Below are positions 24,855 through 35,160 of a stretch of 64,000 bases of DNA, one piece after another. The stretch's first letter is position 1; each line of letters starts with the position of its first letter. The notes below the pieces were generated by a model, which was not told the DNA's origin, did not search any database, and was given only the letters and a program-made list of their open reading frames with translations. The translations under genes and the position numbers were made by a program. Source of the stretch: JASJBU01 sp963797085. Its GTDB lineage: Bacteria > Pseudomonadota > Gammaproteobacteria > Chromatiales > Chromatiaceae. Location of the stretch: contig CAWCOA010000011.1 in assembly GCA_963797085.1 (NCBI GenBank), forward strand, positions 186,001-250,000, written 5' to 3'.

Positions 24855-26363
24855 TCAGAGTTTGGAAACGGAAATATGCTGCAGCAGGTTGGTGACAGAG
24901 GCATCCATCACTTCAACCAGCGGCGCAGGCCAGAGACCCAGCACCAGGACCGCCACAGCCAGGGTACCAAGTACGATGTATTCCCGGCTGTTGATATCTT
25001 CGAGTGCGGCGACATTGTCATTGGCGACATCGCCAAACACCACGCGCTTGACCATCCACAGGGTATAGGCGGCACCGATGATCAGCGTGGTGGCCGCCAG
25101 GAAGGCATACCAGAAGTCGGCCCGGAAACTGGCCAGGATAACCATGAACTCACCGACGAAACCGGAGGTGCCTGGCAGCCCCGCATTGGCCATGGCGAAG
25201 AACACCATGAAGGCGGCGAACACCGGCATGGTATTGACCACGCCGCCATAATCATTGATCTGCCGACTGTGCATGCGGTCATACAGCACGCCGACACAGA
25301 GGAACATGGCGGCAGAGATGAAACCGTGGGAGACCATCTGCACCATGCCGCCTTCCACGCCCAGGGCCGCCCCGCTGCCGGAGGCACTACCGACCATGAA
25401 GACGATGAAAAAACCCAGGGTCACAAAGCCCATATGGGCGATCGACGAGTAGGCGATCAGTTTCTTCATGTCCTGCTGGATCAACGCCACGAAGCCGATA
25501 TAGACCACCGCGATCAGGGACATGCCGATGATCAGCCAATCCAGGGAGTGGCTGGCATCCGGGGTGATCGGCAGACTGAAACGCAGAAAACCGTAACCAC
25601 CGATCTTCAGCATGATGGCCGCCAGGATTACTGAGCCGCCGGTGGGCGCCTCCACGTGGGCATCCGGCAGCCAGGTATGCACCGGCCACATCGGCACCTT
25701 CACTGCAAAGGCCAGCAGGAAGGCGATGAAGATCAGTATCTGTTCGGTCAGCCCCAGCTTCAGACCATGGAAGCCGAGGATCTCAAAATTGCCGGACTGA
25801 AAGAACATGTAGATCAGGGCGACCAACATGAACACTGAGCCGAAAAAGGTATACAGGAAGAACTTGATGGTGGCGTAGACTCGGTTCGGCCCGCCCCAGA
25901 CACCGATGATAATGAACATCGGGATCAGCATCGCCTCCCAGAACACATAGAAGAGCATGGCATCGAGGGCAGCGAACACACCCACCATGACACCTTCCAT
26001 GATCAGGAAGGCAGCCATATAGAAAGATTGTTTGACTTTGATCACCTCCCAACCGGCGATCACTACCAGCGGGGTAATGAAGGTGGTAAGGATGATCAAC
26101 GGCATGGAGATGCCATCGACCCCCATGTAGTACTCGATATTGAACAGGGGTATCCAGGGCGCCCGCTCCACGAACTGCATCTCGGCGGTGCCATTGTCGA
26201 AGCCGAACCACAGCGGCAGACTCACCAGAAAGGTCAGGATAGCGATAGTCAGAGCGGTCCAGCGGGTGGCGTTGGCCTCCCGGTCGCCGCTGGCGATCAC
26301 CATGAAACCACCGATAATCGGCAGCCATATTGTCAAGCTGAGGATTGGCCAATCGGCAAACAT
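24855..26363 (-). CDS. nuoM: NADH-quinone oxidoreductase subunit M
   Basis: 502 residues with about 14 transmembrane helices; a Mrp-antiporter-like proton-translocating subunit of complex I. Conserved charged-helix motifs are visible: MGVDGISMPLIILTTFITPL, FYVFWEAMLIPMFIIIGVWG with the key glutamate, FAVKVPMWPVHTWLPDAHVE and KKLIAYSSIAHMGFVTLGF. It is intact, unlike its neighbours nuoL and nuoN. It lies 18 bp after nuoL and 29 bp before nuoN in the nuoA-N operon. Confidence 0.97.
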   Translation of the reverse strand: MFADWPILSLTIWLPIIGGFMVIASGDREANATRWTALTIAILTFLVSLPLWFGFDNGTAEMQFVERAPWIPLFNIEYYMGVDGISMPLIILTTFITPLVVIAGWEVIKVKQSFYMAAFLIMEGVMVGVFAALDAMLFYVFWEAMLIPMFIIIGVWGGPNRVYATIKFFLYTFFGSVFMLVALIYMFFQSGNFEILGFHGLKLGLTEQILIFIAFLLAFAVKVPMWPVHTWLPDAHVEAPTGGSVILAAIMLKIGGYGFLRFSLPITPDASHSLDWLIIGMSLIAVVYIGFVALIQQDMKKLIAYSSIAHMGFVTLGFFIVFMVGSASGSGAALGVEGGMVQMVSHGFISAAMFLCVGVLYDRMHSRQINDYGGVVNTMPVFAAFMVFFAMANAGLPGTSGFVGEFMVILASFRADFWYAFLAATTLIIGAAYTLWMVKRVVFGDVANDNVAALEDINSREYIVLGTLAVAVLVLGLWPAPLVEVMDASVTNLLQHISVSKL

Positions 26364-26381
26364 GCTAAACGTCCTTTCTTC

Positions 26382-28371
26382 TTAAGCGAAAACGAACCAA
26401 CCCAGCATCAGGGTCAGGCCGAGGATCATCGCAATGGCATAGTGATAGAGATAACCGGTCTGCAGATGGCGCACGATGCCTGCCAGCCAGCCAACACTGA
26501 AAGCGGAACCGTTGACTGCGAGCCCATCGATGACCCCCCGGTCACCAGCCAGCCAGAGAAACTTGCCGAGGGCACGGCTGCCGCCGGCAAAAATGAACTG
26601 ATAGGCCTCGTCGAACCAGTATTTCTTGTCCAGCATGGTGTATACCGGTGCGGCAATGGTCTTGATCTTGTCGGCAATCTCCGGTTTCACCATGTAGATA
26701 TACCAGGCGACTACCAGGCCACCCATGGCGAGATAAAAAGGCGGACTTGCGTAAATGTGCGCCAGCATACCATTGGAGCTATGCACTATTCCCTGAACTG
26801 CCGCAAGAGTGTCATGCTCTGGGTGCACATACAAAACACCTTTGAACCAATCACCAAAAAGCATCGCATCGATAGTGATATAACCGAGGATCACCGAGGG
26901 GATCGCCAGCATGATCAACGGAATGGTCACCACCTTCGGAGTCTCGTGGAGATGCTTCTTGGCATGTTCATCCCGCGGGACCTTCGCCATGGAATACCAG
27001 GAAGAACATACGGAAGCTGTAGAGCGCGGTAACGAACACGCCCGCCACTACCAGTACATAGGCATAGCCGGCCCCCGCTATATTGGAGTGATGTACCGCC
27101 TCGATGATCGCGTCCTTGGAGAAGAAGCCGGAGAAACCGGGAAAACCGATCAGCGCCAGGGAACCCACCAGTGAGGTCCAGTAGGTGATCGGCATGTATT
27201 TCCTGATGCCGCCCATGTTGCGGATATCCTGATCATGGTGCATGCCGATGATCACCGAGCCGGCAGCCAGGAACAGCAGCGCCTTGAAGAAGGCATGGGT
27301 CATCAGGTGAAAGATTCCGGCGGCATAGGCGGAAACGCCCAGGGCCACCATCATGTAACCCAGCTGGGAGAGCGTCGAATAGGCCACCACCCGCTTGATG
27401 TCGTTCTGTACTATGCCGATCAGGCCGGTGAAGAAGGCAGTAGTTGCGCCGATGACCAGGACGAAGGTCAAGGCGGTCTCGGACAACTCATACAGGGGCG
27501 ACATGCGCGCGACCATGAAGACACCGGCGGTGACCATGGTGGCGGCATGGATCAGCGCGGAGATCGGGGTCGGGCCCTCCATGGAGTCCGGCAGCCAGAC
27601 ATGCAACGGCACCTGAGCCGATTTACCCATGGCGCCGATGAACAGCAGGATGCCGATCACCGACATCAGCGACCAGCTGGAATCGCCCCAGATCTGCACC
27701 TGGGTGTCCGCCAGGCTCGGCGCCATGGCGAAGACCTCGGCATAGTCGAGACTGTTGAAATACATGGCGACCGCAGCGATACCCAGGATGAATCCGAAGT
27801 CGCCCACCCGGTTGACCAGAAAGGCCTTCAGGTTGGCGAAGATCGCGGTGGGGCGCACCGACCAGAAACCGATCAGCAGATAGGAGACCAGGCCCACCGC
27901 CTCCCAACCGAAGAACAGCTGCATGAAGTTGTTGGCCATGACCAACATCAGCATGGAAAAGGTGAACAGGGAGATATAGCTGAAGAAACGCTGATAACTG
28001 TTTTTGCCAGCCTTGCTGGTCTTCGGCCAGTTGTGTTCATCATCCGCCATGTAGCCGATGGTGTAGATATGCACACAGAAGGAAACGAAGGTTACCACGC
28101 TGATCATCACTGCAGTCAGCTGATCCACCAGAAAGCCGACCTCCATGTGCAGGCCGTCGCTGACCATCCAGGTATAAACCGGGCCATTGAAGACCTCCTG
28201 GCCATCGAAGATGAAGCGTTTCAGTACGTAGAGTGATGCGAGCGCAGAGATGCCGACACCGGAACTGGTGACCCAGTGAGCCCCCTTGCGGCCGATACTG
28301 CCCCCCAGAAAACCGGCGACGATCGCCCCAACCAGTGGCGCCAGGACGAGTAACAGATAGATATTTTCCAT
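26382..28371 (-). CDS. nuoL: NADH-quinone oxidoreductase subunit L (reads with one frameshift)
   Basis: NuoL is the distal proton-pumping subunit of complex I and carries the long lateral helix. The first part runs from 28371 (MENIYLLLVLAPLVGAIVAG) to SFRMFFLVFHGEGP. The C-terminal part, starting DEHAKKHLHETPKVVTIPL, lies in another frame and ends at 26382. Dropping one C in GGTCCCGCGGG near 26982 rejoins them (FHGEGPRDEHAKKHL) and yields 662 residues, a usual length. Landmarks include QLFFGWEAVGLVSYLLIGFW, KSAQVPLHVWLPDSMEGPTP and RVVAYSTLSQLGYM. A homopolymer error is the simplest explanation; otherwise the amphipathic helix region would be lost. Confidence 0.92.
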
Positions 28372-28459
28372 ATCTTACGCTTCTAAATAGTCAGTCCGTA
28401 GATGATCGCAGGCTTGTTGCTTGATTTTGCGTCATCTGAGAATACCCATACCTAACAGA

Positions 28460-28765
28460 TCAGCCTTTTAAAGCATCCATATCTTCGACGTTGATGCTAC
28501 GCTTGCTGCGGAACAGCACCACCAGGATCGCCAAGCCGATAGCTGCCTCTGCCGCCGCCACCGTAAGGATGAAAAAGACAAAGACCTGACCGGTCGTATC
28601 TCCCAGGAAGTGGGAGAAGGCAACAAAATTCATATTCACCGCGAGCAGCATCAGTTCCACGCACATCAACAGAATGATCACGTTCTTGCGGTTGATGAAG
28701 ATGCCGGCCACGCTGAGTGCGAACAGGATGGCGCCGAGAATCAGATAGTCTGAAAGTTCAATCAT
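28460..28765 (-). CDS. nuoK: NADH-quinone oxidoreductase subunit K
   Basis: 101 residues with three transmembrane helices, the small Mrp-like membrane subunit of complex I. The two conserved membrane glutamates are in LMCVELMLLAVNMNFVAFS and LTVAAAEAAIGLAILVVLF. The ending RSKRSINVEDMDALKG is typical. It follows nuoJ by 5 bp and precedes nuoL by 88 bp. The start ATG at 28765 gives the usual length. Confidence 0.96.
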   Translation of the reverse strand: MIELSDYLILGAILFALSVAGIFINRKNVIILLMCVELMLLAVNMNFVAFSHFLGDTTGQVFVFFILTVAAAEAAIGLAILVVLFRSKRSINVEDMDALKG

Positions 28766-28770
28766 GTCTC

Positions 28771-29373
28771 TTATCCCTTCTCTGCATCCATACTGACCAT
28801 GCGCACCCGGTCTTTGCGCTTCACCGCTACCTGAGAGGCCGGGTCCAGATATTTGCTGTCCGGCCGCCGGCGCATGGTCAGACCGATCGCGGCAATAATC
28901 GCCACCAGCAGGATCACCGCAGCAATCTCGAATGGGTACATGTAGACCGTATAGAGCACACTGCCCAGCTCTTCCGTATTGCTGTAGTCGGCGGCATGGC
29001 GCACTGGCGCGGCAAACTTCTCCAGACCAAAGTTGTCCGGCCCGACCACCAGGATCAGCTCCGCGGCCATGGCGATGGCCATCAGAATACCCAGGGGCAG
29101 CAATTTAATGAAGCCGGCACGCAGGGTCGCCACATCGATGTCCAGCATCATCAGGACAAACAGGAACAACACCATCACCGCACCCACATAGACCAGCACC
29201 AGAACAATGGCCAGAAACTCCGCTTCTGCCAGCATCCAGATGCCACTGCTGGCAACAAAGGCCAGAATCAGCGAAAGCGCCGCATGCACCGGGTTGCGCC
29301 GGGTAATCACCATGGTCGCCGAGATGATCAGCACGGCTGCCAGTACATAGAAAATAAGCTTTTCAAAGGTCAT
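28771..29373 (-). CDS. nuoJ: NADH-quinone oxidoreductase subunit J
   Basis: 200 residues with five predicted transmembrane helices. NuoJ contains the pi-bulge helix of complex I, seen here as EFLAIVLVLVYVGAVMVLFLF. NPVHAALSLILAFVASSGIW and MMLDIDVATLRAGF are also conserved. The C-terminal tail after the last helix (RRRPDSKYLDPASQVAVKRKD) is basic and cytoplasmic. It is placed between nuoI (39 bp) and nuoK (5 bp). Confidence 0.96.
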   Translation of the reverse strand: MTFEKLIFYVLAAVLIISATMVITRRNPVHAALSLILAFVASSGIWMLAEAEFLAIVLVLVYVGAVMVLFLFVLMMLDIDVATLRAGFIKLLPLGILMAIAMAAELILVVGPDNFGLEKFAAPVRHAADYSNTEELGSVLYTVYMYPFEIAAVILLVAIIAAIGLTMRRRPDSKYLDPASQVAVKRKDRVRMVSMDAEKG

Positions 29374-29412
29374 CGGGTTTCCTGACCGGAGGCTAATCCA
29401 GTTGACTTAAAC

Positions 29413-29901
29413 TCAGCGATACTTGGCCTGGGCTTCAAGATCGGCGGCAATCTCCGCTTCATACTTGTCACCAACTGCCAACAATTTTTCCTTGGTCATG
29501 ATGTTTTCACCACGGTTTTCGAAGTGATATTCATAGACCCGGGTCTCGACAATCGCATCCACCGGGCAGGATTCCTGACAGTAACCGCAGTAGATGCACT
29601 TGAACAGATCGATATCGTAACGGGTGGTGCGCCGTGAACCATCCTCGCGGGGTTCTGCCTCGATGGTAATGGCCAGGGCCGGGCAGACCGCCTCGCACAA
29701 TTTACAGGCAATACAACGTTCCTCACCATTGGGATAACGCCGTTGCGCATGCAGGCCACGAAATCGGGGAGAGACCGGCGCCTTCTCCTCCGGATACATG
29801 ACGGTGAATTTCTTCTTGAACAGATAACGTCCAGTCAGACTGAGCCCACGAAACAACTCCAGCAGGAACAGGCTCTTGAAATAGTTTGTCAGTGCTTTCA
29901 T
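29413..29901 (-). CDS. nuoI: NADH-quinone oxidoreductase subunit I (two [4Fe-4S])
   Basis: 162 residues, full length. NuoI carries clusters N6a and N6b, which pass electrons towards NuoB. Both ferredoxin motifs are complete: CIACKLCEAVCPALAI and CIYCGYCQESCPVDAIVET. The N-terminal amphipathic part LELFRGLSLTGRYLFKKKF and the GLHAQRRYPNGEERC approach are conserved. It starts 3 bp after the nuoH stop, so translation is probably coupled. Confidence 0.97.
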   Translation of the reverse strand: MKALTNYFKSLFLLELFRGLSLTGRYLFKKKFTVMYPEEKAPVSPRFRGLHAQRRYPNGEERCIACKLCEAVCPALAITIEAEPREDGSRRTTRYDIDLFKCIYCGYCQESCPVDAIVETRVYEYHFENRGENIMTKEKLLAVGDKYEAEIAADLEAQAKYR

Positions 29902-29904
29902 GCG

Positions 29905-30975
29905 TCAGACACCCTTGTCGAACCACCAGGGAAGTTGATAGACCACAGCCAGGCCAACCACCACAATCCAGACGATGGTGATCGGGATGAAGACCTTCCA
30001 TCCCAGCCGCATGATCTGGTCATAACGGTAGCGGGGGAAGGTGGCGCGCAGCCAGAGAAACAGAAAGGCGAACATGCCGGTCTTCAGCACCAGCCAGACA
30101 AAACCGGGCACCCATTCGAATAACGGACCGAGAATCGGCCAGCCCTCGAACGGCGACAGCCAGCCACCCATGAACATGATGGCGCTCAAGGCGGCAATAA
30201 GGATCATGTTGGCGTATTCCGCCAGGAAGAAGGCCGCGAATGCCATGCCGGAGTAATCCACATGAAAACCGGCGACGATCTCCGATTCACCTTCAGCCAC
30301 GTCGAAGGGTGCGCGGTTGGTCTCCGCCACACCGGAAATCACATAGACCCCAAACAGCGGCAGCAGGGGCAGCCAGAACCAGGAAAACAGCCCCGCGCTA
30401 CCCTGTTGCGCCCTGACGATATCACCCAGATTGAGGCTGCCGGCGGCCACCAGTACACCCACCAGGGCAAAGCCCATGGCGATTTCATAAGCAACGATCT
30501 GGGCGGCGGAACGCATCGCACCGAGAAAGGCGTATTTGGAGTTGGAGGCCCAACCGGCAATGATCACCCCGTAGACCCCCACAGAGGTCAGAGCCAGGAT
30601 ATAGAGCAGTCCGGCATTGATATCCGCCAGCACCAGTTCTTCATCGAAGGGAAAAACCGCCCAGGCTGCCAGTGCAGGCCCCAGGAAGATCGCCGGAGCA
30701 ATTAGAAACAAGGCCTTGTTGGCGTTGCTCGGAATGATGATCTCCTTGAACATCAACTTGACCGCATCTGCAATCGGCTGCAACCAGCCTTTCGGCCCAA
30801 CACGATTGGGACCGATACGCACTTGCATATAACCAATTATCTTGCGCTCAGCATAGGTAAAGTAAGCCACACAGATCATCAGCGGCAGCACAATGGCTAC
30901 GATCTTGAGCAGAATCCAAATTACTGTCTGCAGACTCTCAGGTAGCCATTCCCAAAGACCGATAAAAAATTCCAT
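29905..30975 (-). CDS. nuoH: NADH-quinone oxidoreductase subunit H
   Basis: 356 residues with eight or nine transmembrane helices. NuoH links the peripheral arm to the membrane arm and forms much of the quinone chamber. Diagnostic stretches are YAERKIIGYMQVRIGPNRVG with GWLQPIADAVKLMFKE, then NRAPFDVAEGESEIVAGFHV with its conserved acidic residues, and RATFPRYRYDQIMRLGWKV. It lies 2 bp after nuoG and 3 bp before nuoI. Confidence 0.97.
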   Translation of the reverse strand: MEFFIGLWEWLPESLQTVIWILLKIVAIVLPLMICVAYFTYAERKIIGYMQVRIGPNRVGPKGWLQPIADAVKLMFKEIIIPSNANKALFLIAPAIFLGPALAAWAVFPFDEELVLADINAGLLYILALTSVGVYGVIIAGWASNSKYAFLGAMRSAAQIVAYEIAMGFALVGVLVAAGSLNLGDIVRAQQGSAGLFSWFWLPLLPLFGVYVISGVAETNRAPFDVAEGESEIVAGFHVDYSGMAFAAFFLAEYANMILIAALSAIMFMGGWLSPFEGWPILGPLFEWVPGFVWLVLKTGMFAFLFLWLRATFPRYRYDQIMRLGWKVFIPITIVWIVVVGLAVVYQLPWWFDKGV

Positions 30976-30977
30976 CG

Positions 30978-33338
30978 CTACGCCTTCTCCAGGGTCAGTT
31001 CACCAAACTGCTGGCCCAGCATCTCGGTTCCCGCCAGTGCGGCTGGGACCCAGACACAACCATCCGGTACCCGGTCATCGATCTGCAATGGCAGGTGCGC
31101 CTGGCTACCATTCTGTTTAACGGTTGCCGAATCGACGTCCTCCATCCCCAGCTTCCGCGCCTCGCTGCTGTTGATGCGGATCACCGCAGGCTCGGCATCT
31201 TTCGTTTGCTGCAAGGCGGCTGCATGACGCACCAGATCATCCTGAGCATAAATCGGCACATCGCCAATGCGCATCAGCCCTGCATCTCGGCAATTGATCA
31301 CCGCTTTCTTCAGGGGGCTGAAACTATTGTCGGGTTTCACTGCTTCACAAAGTGCGGAGAGTTCATCCCGAATCTGCTCGGATGAGGTGTAACTGAACCC
31401 ATCCAGATCGAGAAGATTGCCCAGTACCCGGAGTATCTTCCAAGCGGGACGTGACTCGCCGTAAGGATTCACTGCGCCACGGAAACTCTGCCAGGTACCT
31501 TCAGCATTGACATAGGTGCCTGAAGTCTCTGCAAAGCCGGCGATCGGCAGCAGGATATCAGCACAGGCATCCAGGGTCTCGCAGCGATAGGCAGTCAGTG
31601 CAACCACCGTTTCAGCACTCTGCATGGCAGCTTGCGCCAGACTTGGATTCCAGAAATCACTCCCCGGATCCACCCCCATCAGCAGATATCCCTTAAGCGG
31701 TTGACTGAGCTGTGCCAGCGCATCCAGGCCCGCCTGCTCCACCGGCTTAGCGCCTGGGGCAAGTTGCGGCGCTGCCCCAGCGAGCATTGCACCCAGGGCG
31801 TTCGCTCCCTGACTGAGAAAACCCAGGCTGGCGCCAGTCTTGCTTGCGATCAGAGATGCAAGGCTGCAGAGCAAGGCATAGTCGGGGTGGGAAACCGCAA
31901 GATTCCCCAAGAATACGGCAGCCGCTTCCGCCTCCTGTAACTCCTTTGCCACTGCCTTGCTGAAATCGCTGGCCTTGGCTTTTTTGACCAGCCCCGCAAG
32001 ATCACCCTCGGCCTTGACGCCTAGGGTCTTGGCCACAGCGGCAAGTGTCGGCAGCATCTCTGCGGGTGAACAGACCTGTTGACTGGCTGAATAATTGAGG
32101 TCCTGCCTGAGTGGATTGAGATAACTGATGGCGGCGCCCGCCAGCGCTGCCTTGCGCAGGCGATGTCCTAGAATGGGCTGCTCCTTGCGCACATTGGAGC
32201 CGATCAGCAGTGCGGCATTCAACTGCTCGATCGCCTCGATCTTGAGGCCGAGCCAGGGAACCGCCGGTCCCACTGCATCCAGGCGGAAATCGCCCTGGCG
32301 CAGGCGGCTGTCGATGTTGCCGCCCCCCAGCCCACGAATCAGTTTTTGTGCCAGGTAGAATTCTTCAAGGGTAGCGGAGGGAGAACAGAGCGCACCTAAC
32401 TGGTCCGCAGCGCCGATCTCTTTGAGGCTGTTGGCCGCCATCTCCAGGGCCGACTCCCAACTGGTCTCCTGCCAGGCACCACCCTGCTTGATCATCGGTT
32501 TGCTGAGGCGTTCCTCGGCATAGAGGCCTTCATAGCTGAAACGGTCCCGGTCAGAGATCCAGCTCTCATTGATTGCTTCGTTGTCCCGGGGATGCACCCG
32601 CATCACCTGGTTGCCGCGCAGGTGCAGATTGATATTGGAACCGACGCAATCATGCGGCGCCACACCTTCCACCTGGATCATCTCCCAGGCCCGCGCATGA
32701 AAACGAAAAGGTTTGGAGGTCAAGGCGCCAACCGGGCAGAGGTCAATGATATTACCGGAGAGTTCGGAATCGATGCTCTTTTCCACATAGGTGCCTATGA
32801 CCATGTGTTCACCGCGTCCTGTCGCGCCCAGCTCACGGATACCGGCGATCTCTTCACCAAAGCGCACACAACGGGTGCAATGGATGCAACGGGTCATGTC
32901 GGTGGCGATCAGCGGACCGATGTTTTTGTCGGCCACCACCCGTTTACCTTCCACATAACGGGAAAGATCCTGGCCATAGCCCATGGCTACGTCCTGCAGT
33001 TCACACTCGCCGCCCTGATCGCAGATCGGGCAATCCAGGGGGTGGTTGATGAGCAGGAACTCCATGGTGCCTTTCTGCGCCGCCAGCGCGCGGGGTGAAC
33101 GGGTATGCACCTTCATGCCGTCCATCACCGGTGTAGCGCAGGCAGGCAGTGGTTTTGGGGCATTTTCCACTTCCACCAGACACATGCGACAGTTGGCGGC
33201 GATGGAGAGTTTTTTGTGGTAACAGAACCGCGGGATATCGATACCGGCGGCATCGGTGACTTCAATGAGCATGGAGCCGGGCTGCGCCTGCAACTCCTGA
33301 CCGTTGACCTCGATTGTGATCATTGAATCCTGTGTCAT
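30978..33338 (-). CDS. nuoG: NADH-quinone oxidoreductase subunit G
   Basis: 786 residues. NuoG is the large iron-sulfur subunit of the peripheral arm. The N-terminal [2Fe-2S] domain has cysteines in RFCYHKKLSIAANCRMCLVE. The His-Cys3 cluster region is HPLDCPICDQGGECELQD, followed by CIHCTRCVRFGEEIAG with C-P-V-G-A-L further on for the next [4Fe-4S]. A molybdopterin-oxidoreductase-like domain follows from about residue 220, without visible molybdenum ligation, as usual for NuoG. The segment DCVGSNINLHLRGN lacks the cysteines of the extra N7 cluster found in E. coli. It lies 15 bp after nuoF and 2 bp before nuoH. Confidence 0.96.
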   Translation of the reverse strand: MTQDSMITIEVNGQELQAQPGSMLIEVTDAAGIDIPRFCYHKKLSIAANCRMCLVEVENAPKPLPACATPVMDGMKVHTRSPRALAAQKGTMEFLLINHPLDCPICDQGGECELQDVAMGYGQDLSRYVEGKRVVADKNIGPLIATDMTRCIHCTRCVRFGEEIAGIRELGATGRGEHMVIGTYVEKSIDSELSGNIIDLCPVGALTSKPFRFHARAWEMIQVEGVAPHDCVGSNINLHLRGNQVMRVHPRDNEAINESWISDRDRFSYEGLYAEERLSKPMIKQGGAWQETSWESALEMAANSLKEIGAADQLGALCSPSATLEEFYLAQKLIRGLGGGNIDSRLRQGDFRLDAVGPAVPWLGLKIEAIEQLNAALLIGSNVRKEQPILGHRLRKAALAGAAISYLNPLRQDLNYSASQQVCSPAEMLPTLAAVAKTLGVKAEGDLAGLVKKAKASDFSKAVAKELQEAEAAAVFLGNLAVSHPDYALLCSLASLIASKTGASLGFLSQGANALGAMLAGAAPQLAPGAKPVEQAGLDALAQLSQPLKGYLLMGVDPGSDFWNPSLAQAAMQSAETVVALTAYRCETLDACADILLPIAGFAETSGTYVNAEGTWQSFRGAVNPYGESRPAWKILRVLGNLLDLDGFSYTSSEQIRDELSALCEAVKPDNSFSPLKKAVINCRDAGLMRIGDVPIYAQDDLVRHAAALQQTKDAEPAVIRINSSEARKLGMEDVDSATVKQNGSQAHLPLQIDDRVPDGCVWVPAALAGTEMLGQQFGELTLEKA

Positions 33339-33353
33339 CGTCGTAATACGTCT

Positions 33354-34637
33354 CTACTGACCGTTCCTGGGGCCGACCATACAGCGCTGGTGGTCAATAT
33401 GGTATTGAAATTCATCTCGGAAGTGCTGCAGCATTCCAGTTACCGGACCGGCGGCCGCATCACCCAGGGCGCAGATGGTCTTGCCGCTGATCTTGTCAGC
33501 CACATCATCCAGCAGGTCCAGGTCCTCGGGCCGGCCCTTGCCGTCCTCGATCCGCTTGACCACCCGGTACAGCCAACCGGTTCCTTCCCGGCAGGGGGTG
33601 CACTGGCCACAGGACTCCTCATGATAGAAATAGGACATGCGCTCCAACACCTTGACCATGCAGTTGGTGTCATCCAAAACGATGACCGCGCCTGAACCGA
33701 GCATTGATCCGGCCCCGGCAATGGCGTCGTAATCCATCGTCAGGTCCATCATCTGCTCACCAGGAATGATCGGTGCTGAAGAGCCGCCGGGGATCACCCC
33801 CTTGATCTTGCGCCCGTTCTTCATCCCGCCAGCCATCTCCAGCAGTTCAGAAAAGGGCGTACCCATGGGAATCTCAAAGACCCCCGGATTATTGATATTG
33901 CCTGAGATGGAAAACAGCTTGGAGCCGCCGCTGTTTTCCACACCGATATCCGCGAACCACTGGCCACCCTTCTCGAGGATCAGCGGTATCGAGGCCAGGG
34001 ACTCGGTATTGTTAATGATGGTAGGGCGGCCATAGAGTCCGTAATGGGCTGGGAATGGCGGTTTGAAGCGGGGCTGGCCCTTCTTTCCTTCAATGGATTC
34101 AAGCAGCGCAGTCTCCTCGCCGCAGATATAGGCGCCGGCACCAAGGTGCGTATGCAGCTGAAAATCGAACCCGGAACCGAGGATATTGTCACCTAAATAT
34201 CCTGCCTTCCTGGCCTCTTCCAAAGCCGCCTCGAAGCGTTCGTAGGGCTCCCAGAACTCACCGCGAATATAGTTGTAACCAGACGTTGCACCAATGGCGT
34301 AGCCCGCAATGATCATGCCCTCGATCAACTGATGAGGGTTGTAACGCAGGATATCGCGATCCTTGAAAGTGCCCGGCTCGCCTTCATCGGAATTGCACAC
34401 GACAAACTTTTGTCCCGGCGCGTTGCGGGCAATGAAACTCCATTTCAGACCCGTGGGGAAACCGGCTCCCCCACGCCCCCGCAGGCCCGACTTCTTGACC
34501 TCGTCGATGATCTCCCCTGGAGACGTCTGCTCTTTGAGGATTTTCTTGAGCATTTGGTAGCCACTGCGGCTTTGATACTGCTCCAACAGCCAGGGACGAT
34601 CCAGATCCAGGGTTCTCAAACAGACTTCATTTACCAT
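33354..34637 (-). CDS. nuoF: NADH-quinone oxidoreductase subunit F
   Basis: 427 residues. NuoF holds FMN, the NADH site and the N3 [4Fe-4S] cluster. The NADH/FMN loop GLRGRGGAGFPTGLKWSF, the HTHLGAGAYICGEETALLES segment and the cluster motif ESCGQCTPCREGTGWL with a later ICALGDAA cysteine are all present. It starts 4 bp after nuoE. The C-terminus ending MVGPRNGQ is ordinary. Confidence 0.97.
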   Translation of the reverse strand: MVNEVCLRTLDLDRPWLLEQYQSRSGYQMLKKILKEQTSPGEIIDEVKKSGLRGRGGAGFPTGLKWSFIARNAPGQKFVVCNSDEGEPGTFKDRDILRYNPHQLIEGMIIAGYAIGATSGYNYIRGEFWEPYERFEAALEEARKAGYLGDNILGSGFDFQLHTHLGAGAYICGEETALLESIEGKKGQPRFKPPFPAHYGLYGRPTIINNTESLASIPLILEKGGQWFADIGVENSGGSKLFSISGNINNPGVFEIPMGTPFSELLEMAGGMKNGRKIKGVIPGGSSAPIIPGEQMMDLTMDYDAIAGAGSMLGSGAVIVLDDTNCMVKVLERMSYFYHEESCGQCTPCREGTGWLYRVVKRIEDGKGRPEDLDLLDDVADKISGKTICALGDAAAGPVTGMLQHFRDEFQYHIDHQRCMVGPRNGQ

Positions 34638-34641
34638 ACGC

Positions 34642-35148
34642 CTACTCCAACCCTTCCAGGACCGAGTCGATGATCTCAGGGGTTAAATTTTCGTAGTACT
34701 GCTTGCCGATCTGCAGCATCGGCGCGCCACCGCAGGCGCCCAGGCATTCGACCTCTTTCAGGGTAATCCGGCCATCCTCGGTGGTCTCGCCCAGCTTGAT
34801 GCCCAGTTTCTGCTCCAGATAATCAACGATCTTGTCTGAATCATTGATCATGCATGAGACATTGGTGCAGACACAGATCTTGTGTTTGCCGACCGGTTTC
34901 AACTCATACATGGAATAAAAGGTTGCCACCTCGTAGACCGCGATGGGCGGCATGTCGAGATAGGCAGCAACCTCATTCAAAGCTTCCGTCGTCAGCCAAC
35001 CGCCATTTGCATCCTGGACGATACGCAGGGCCCCCATCACCGCTGACTGTTTCCAGTCATCCGGGTATTTCGCCACCCATTGGTCAATCTCTTTGCGCAC
35101 CTCAGGGGTGAAGAGTTCAGCCTTGTTTACCGATTCTGTTATCGTCAT
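34642..35148 (-). CDS. nuoE: NADH-quinone oxidoreductase subunit E
   Basis: 168 residues, thioredoxin-like fold with the N1a [2Fe-2S] cluster. The four cysteines are visible as the pair in ICVCTNVSCMIND and the pair in VECLGACGGAPMLQI. The N-terminal helical part DQWVAKYPDDWKQSAVMGAL and VATFYSMYELKPVGKH are conserved. It lies 12 bp after nuoD and 4 bp before nuoF. Confidence 0.97.
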   Translation of the reverse strand: MTITESVNKAELFTPEVRKEIDQWVAKYPDDWKQSAVMGALRIVQDANGGWLTTEALNEVAAYLDMPPIAVYEVATFYSMYELKPVGKHKICVCTNVSCMINDSDKIVDYLEQKLGIKLGETTEDGRITLKEVECLGACGGAPMLQIGKQYYENLTPEIIDSVLEGLE

Positions 35149-35160
35149 TGGAATACTGCT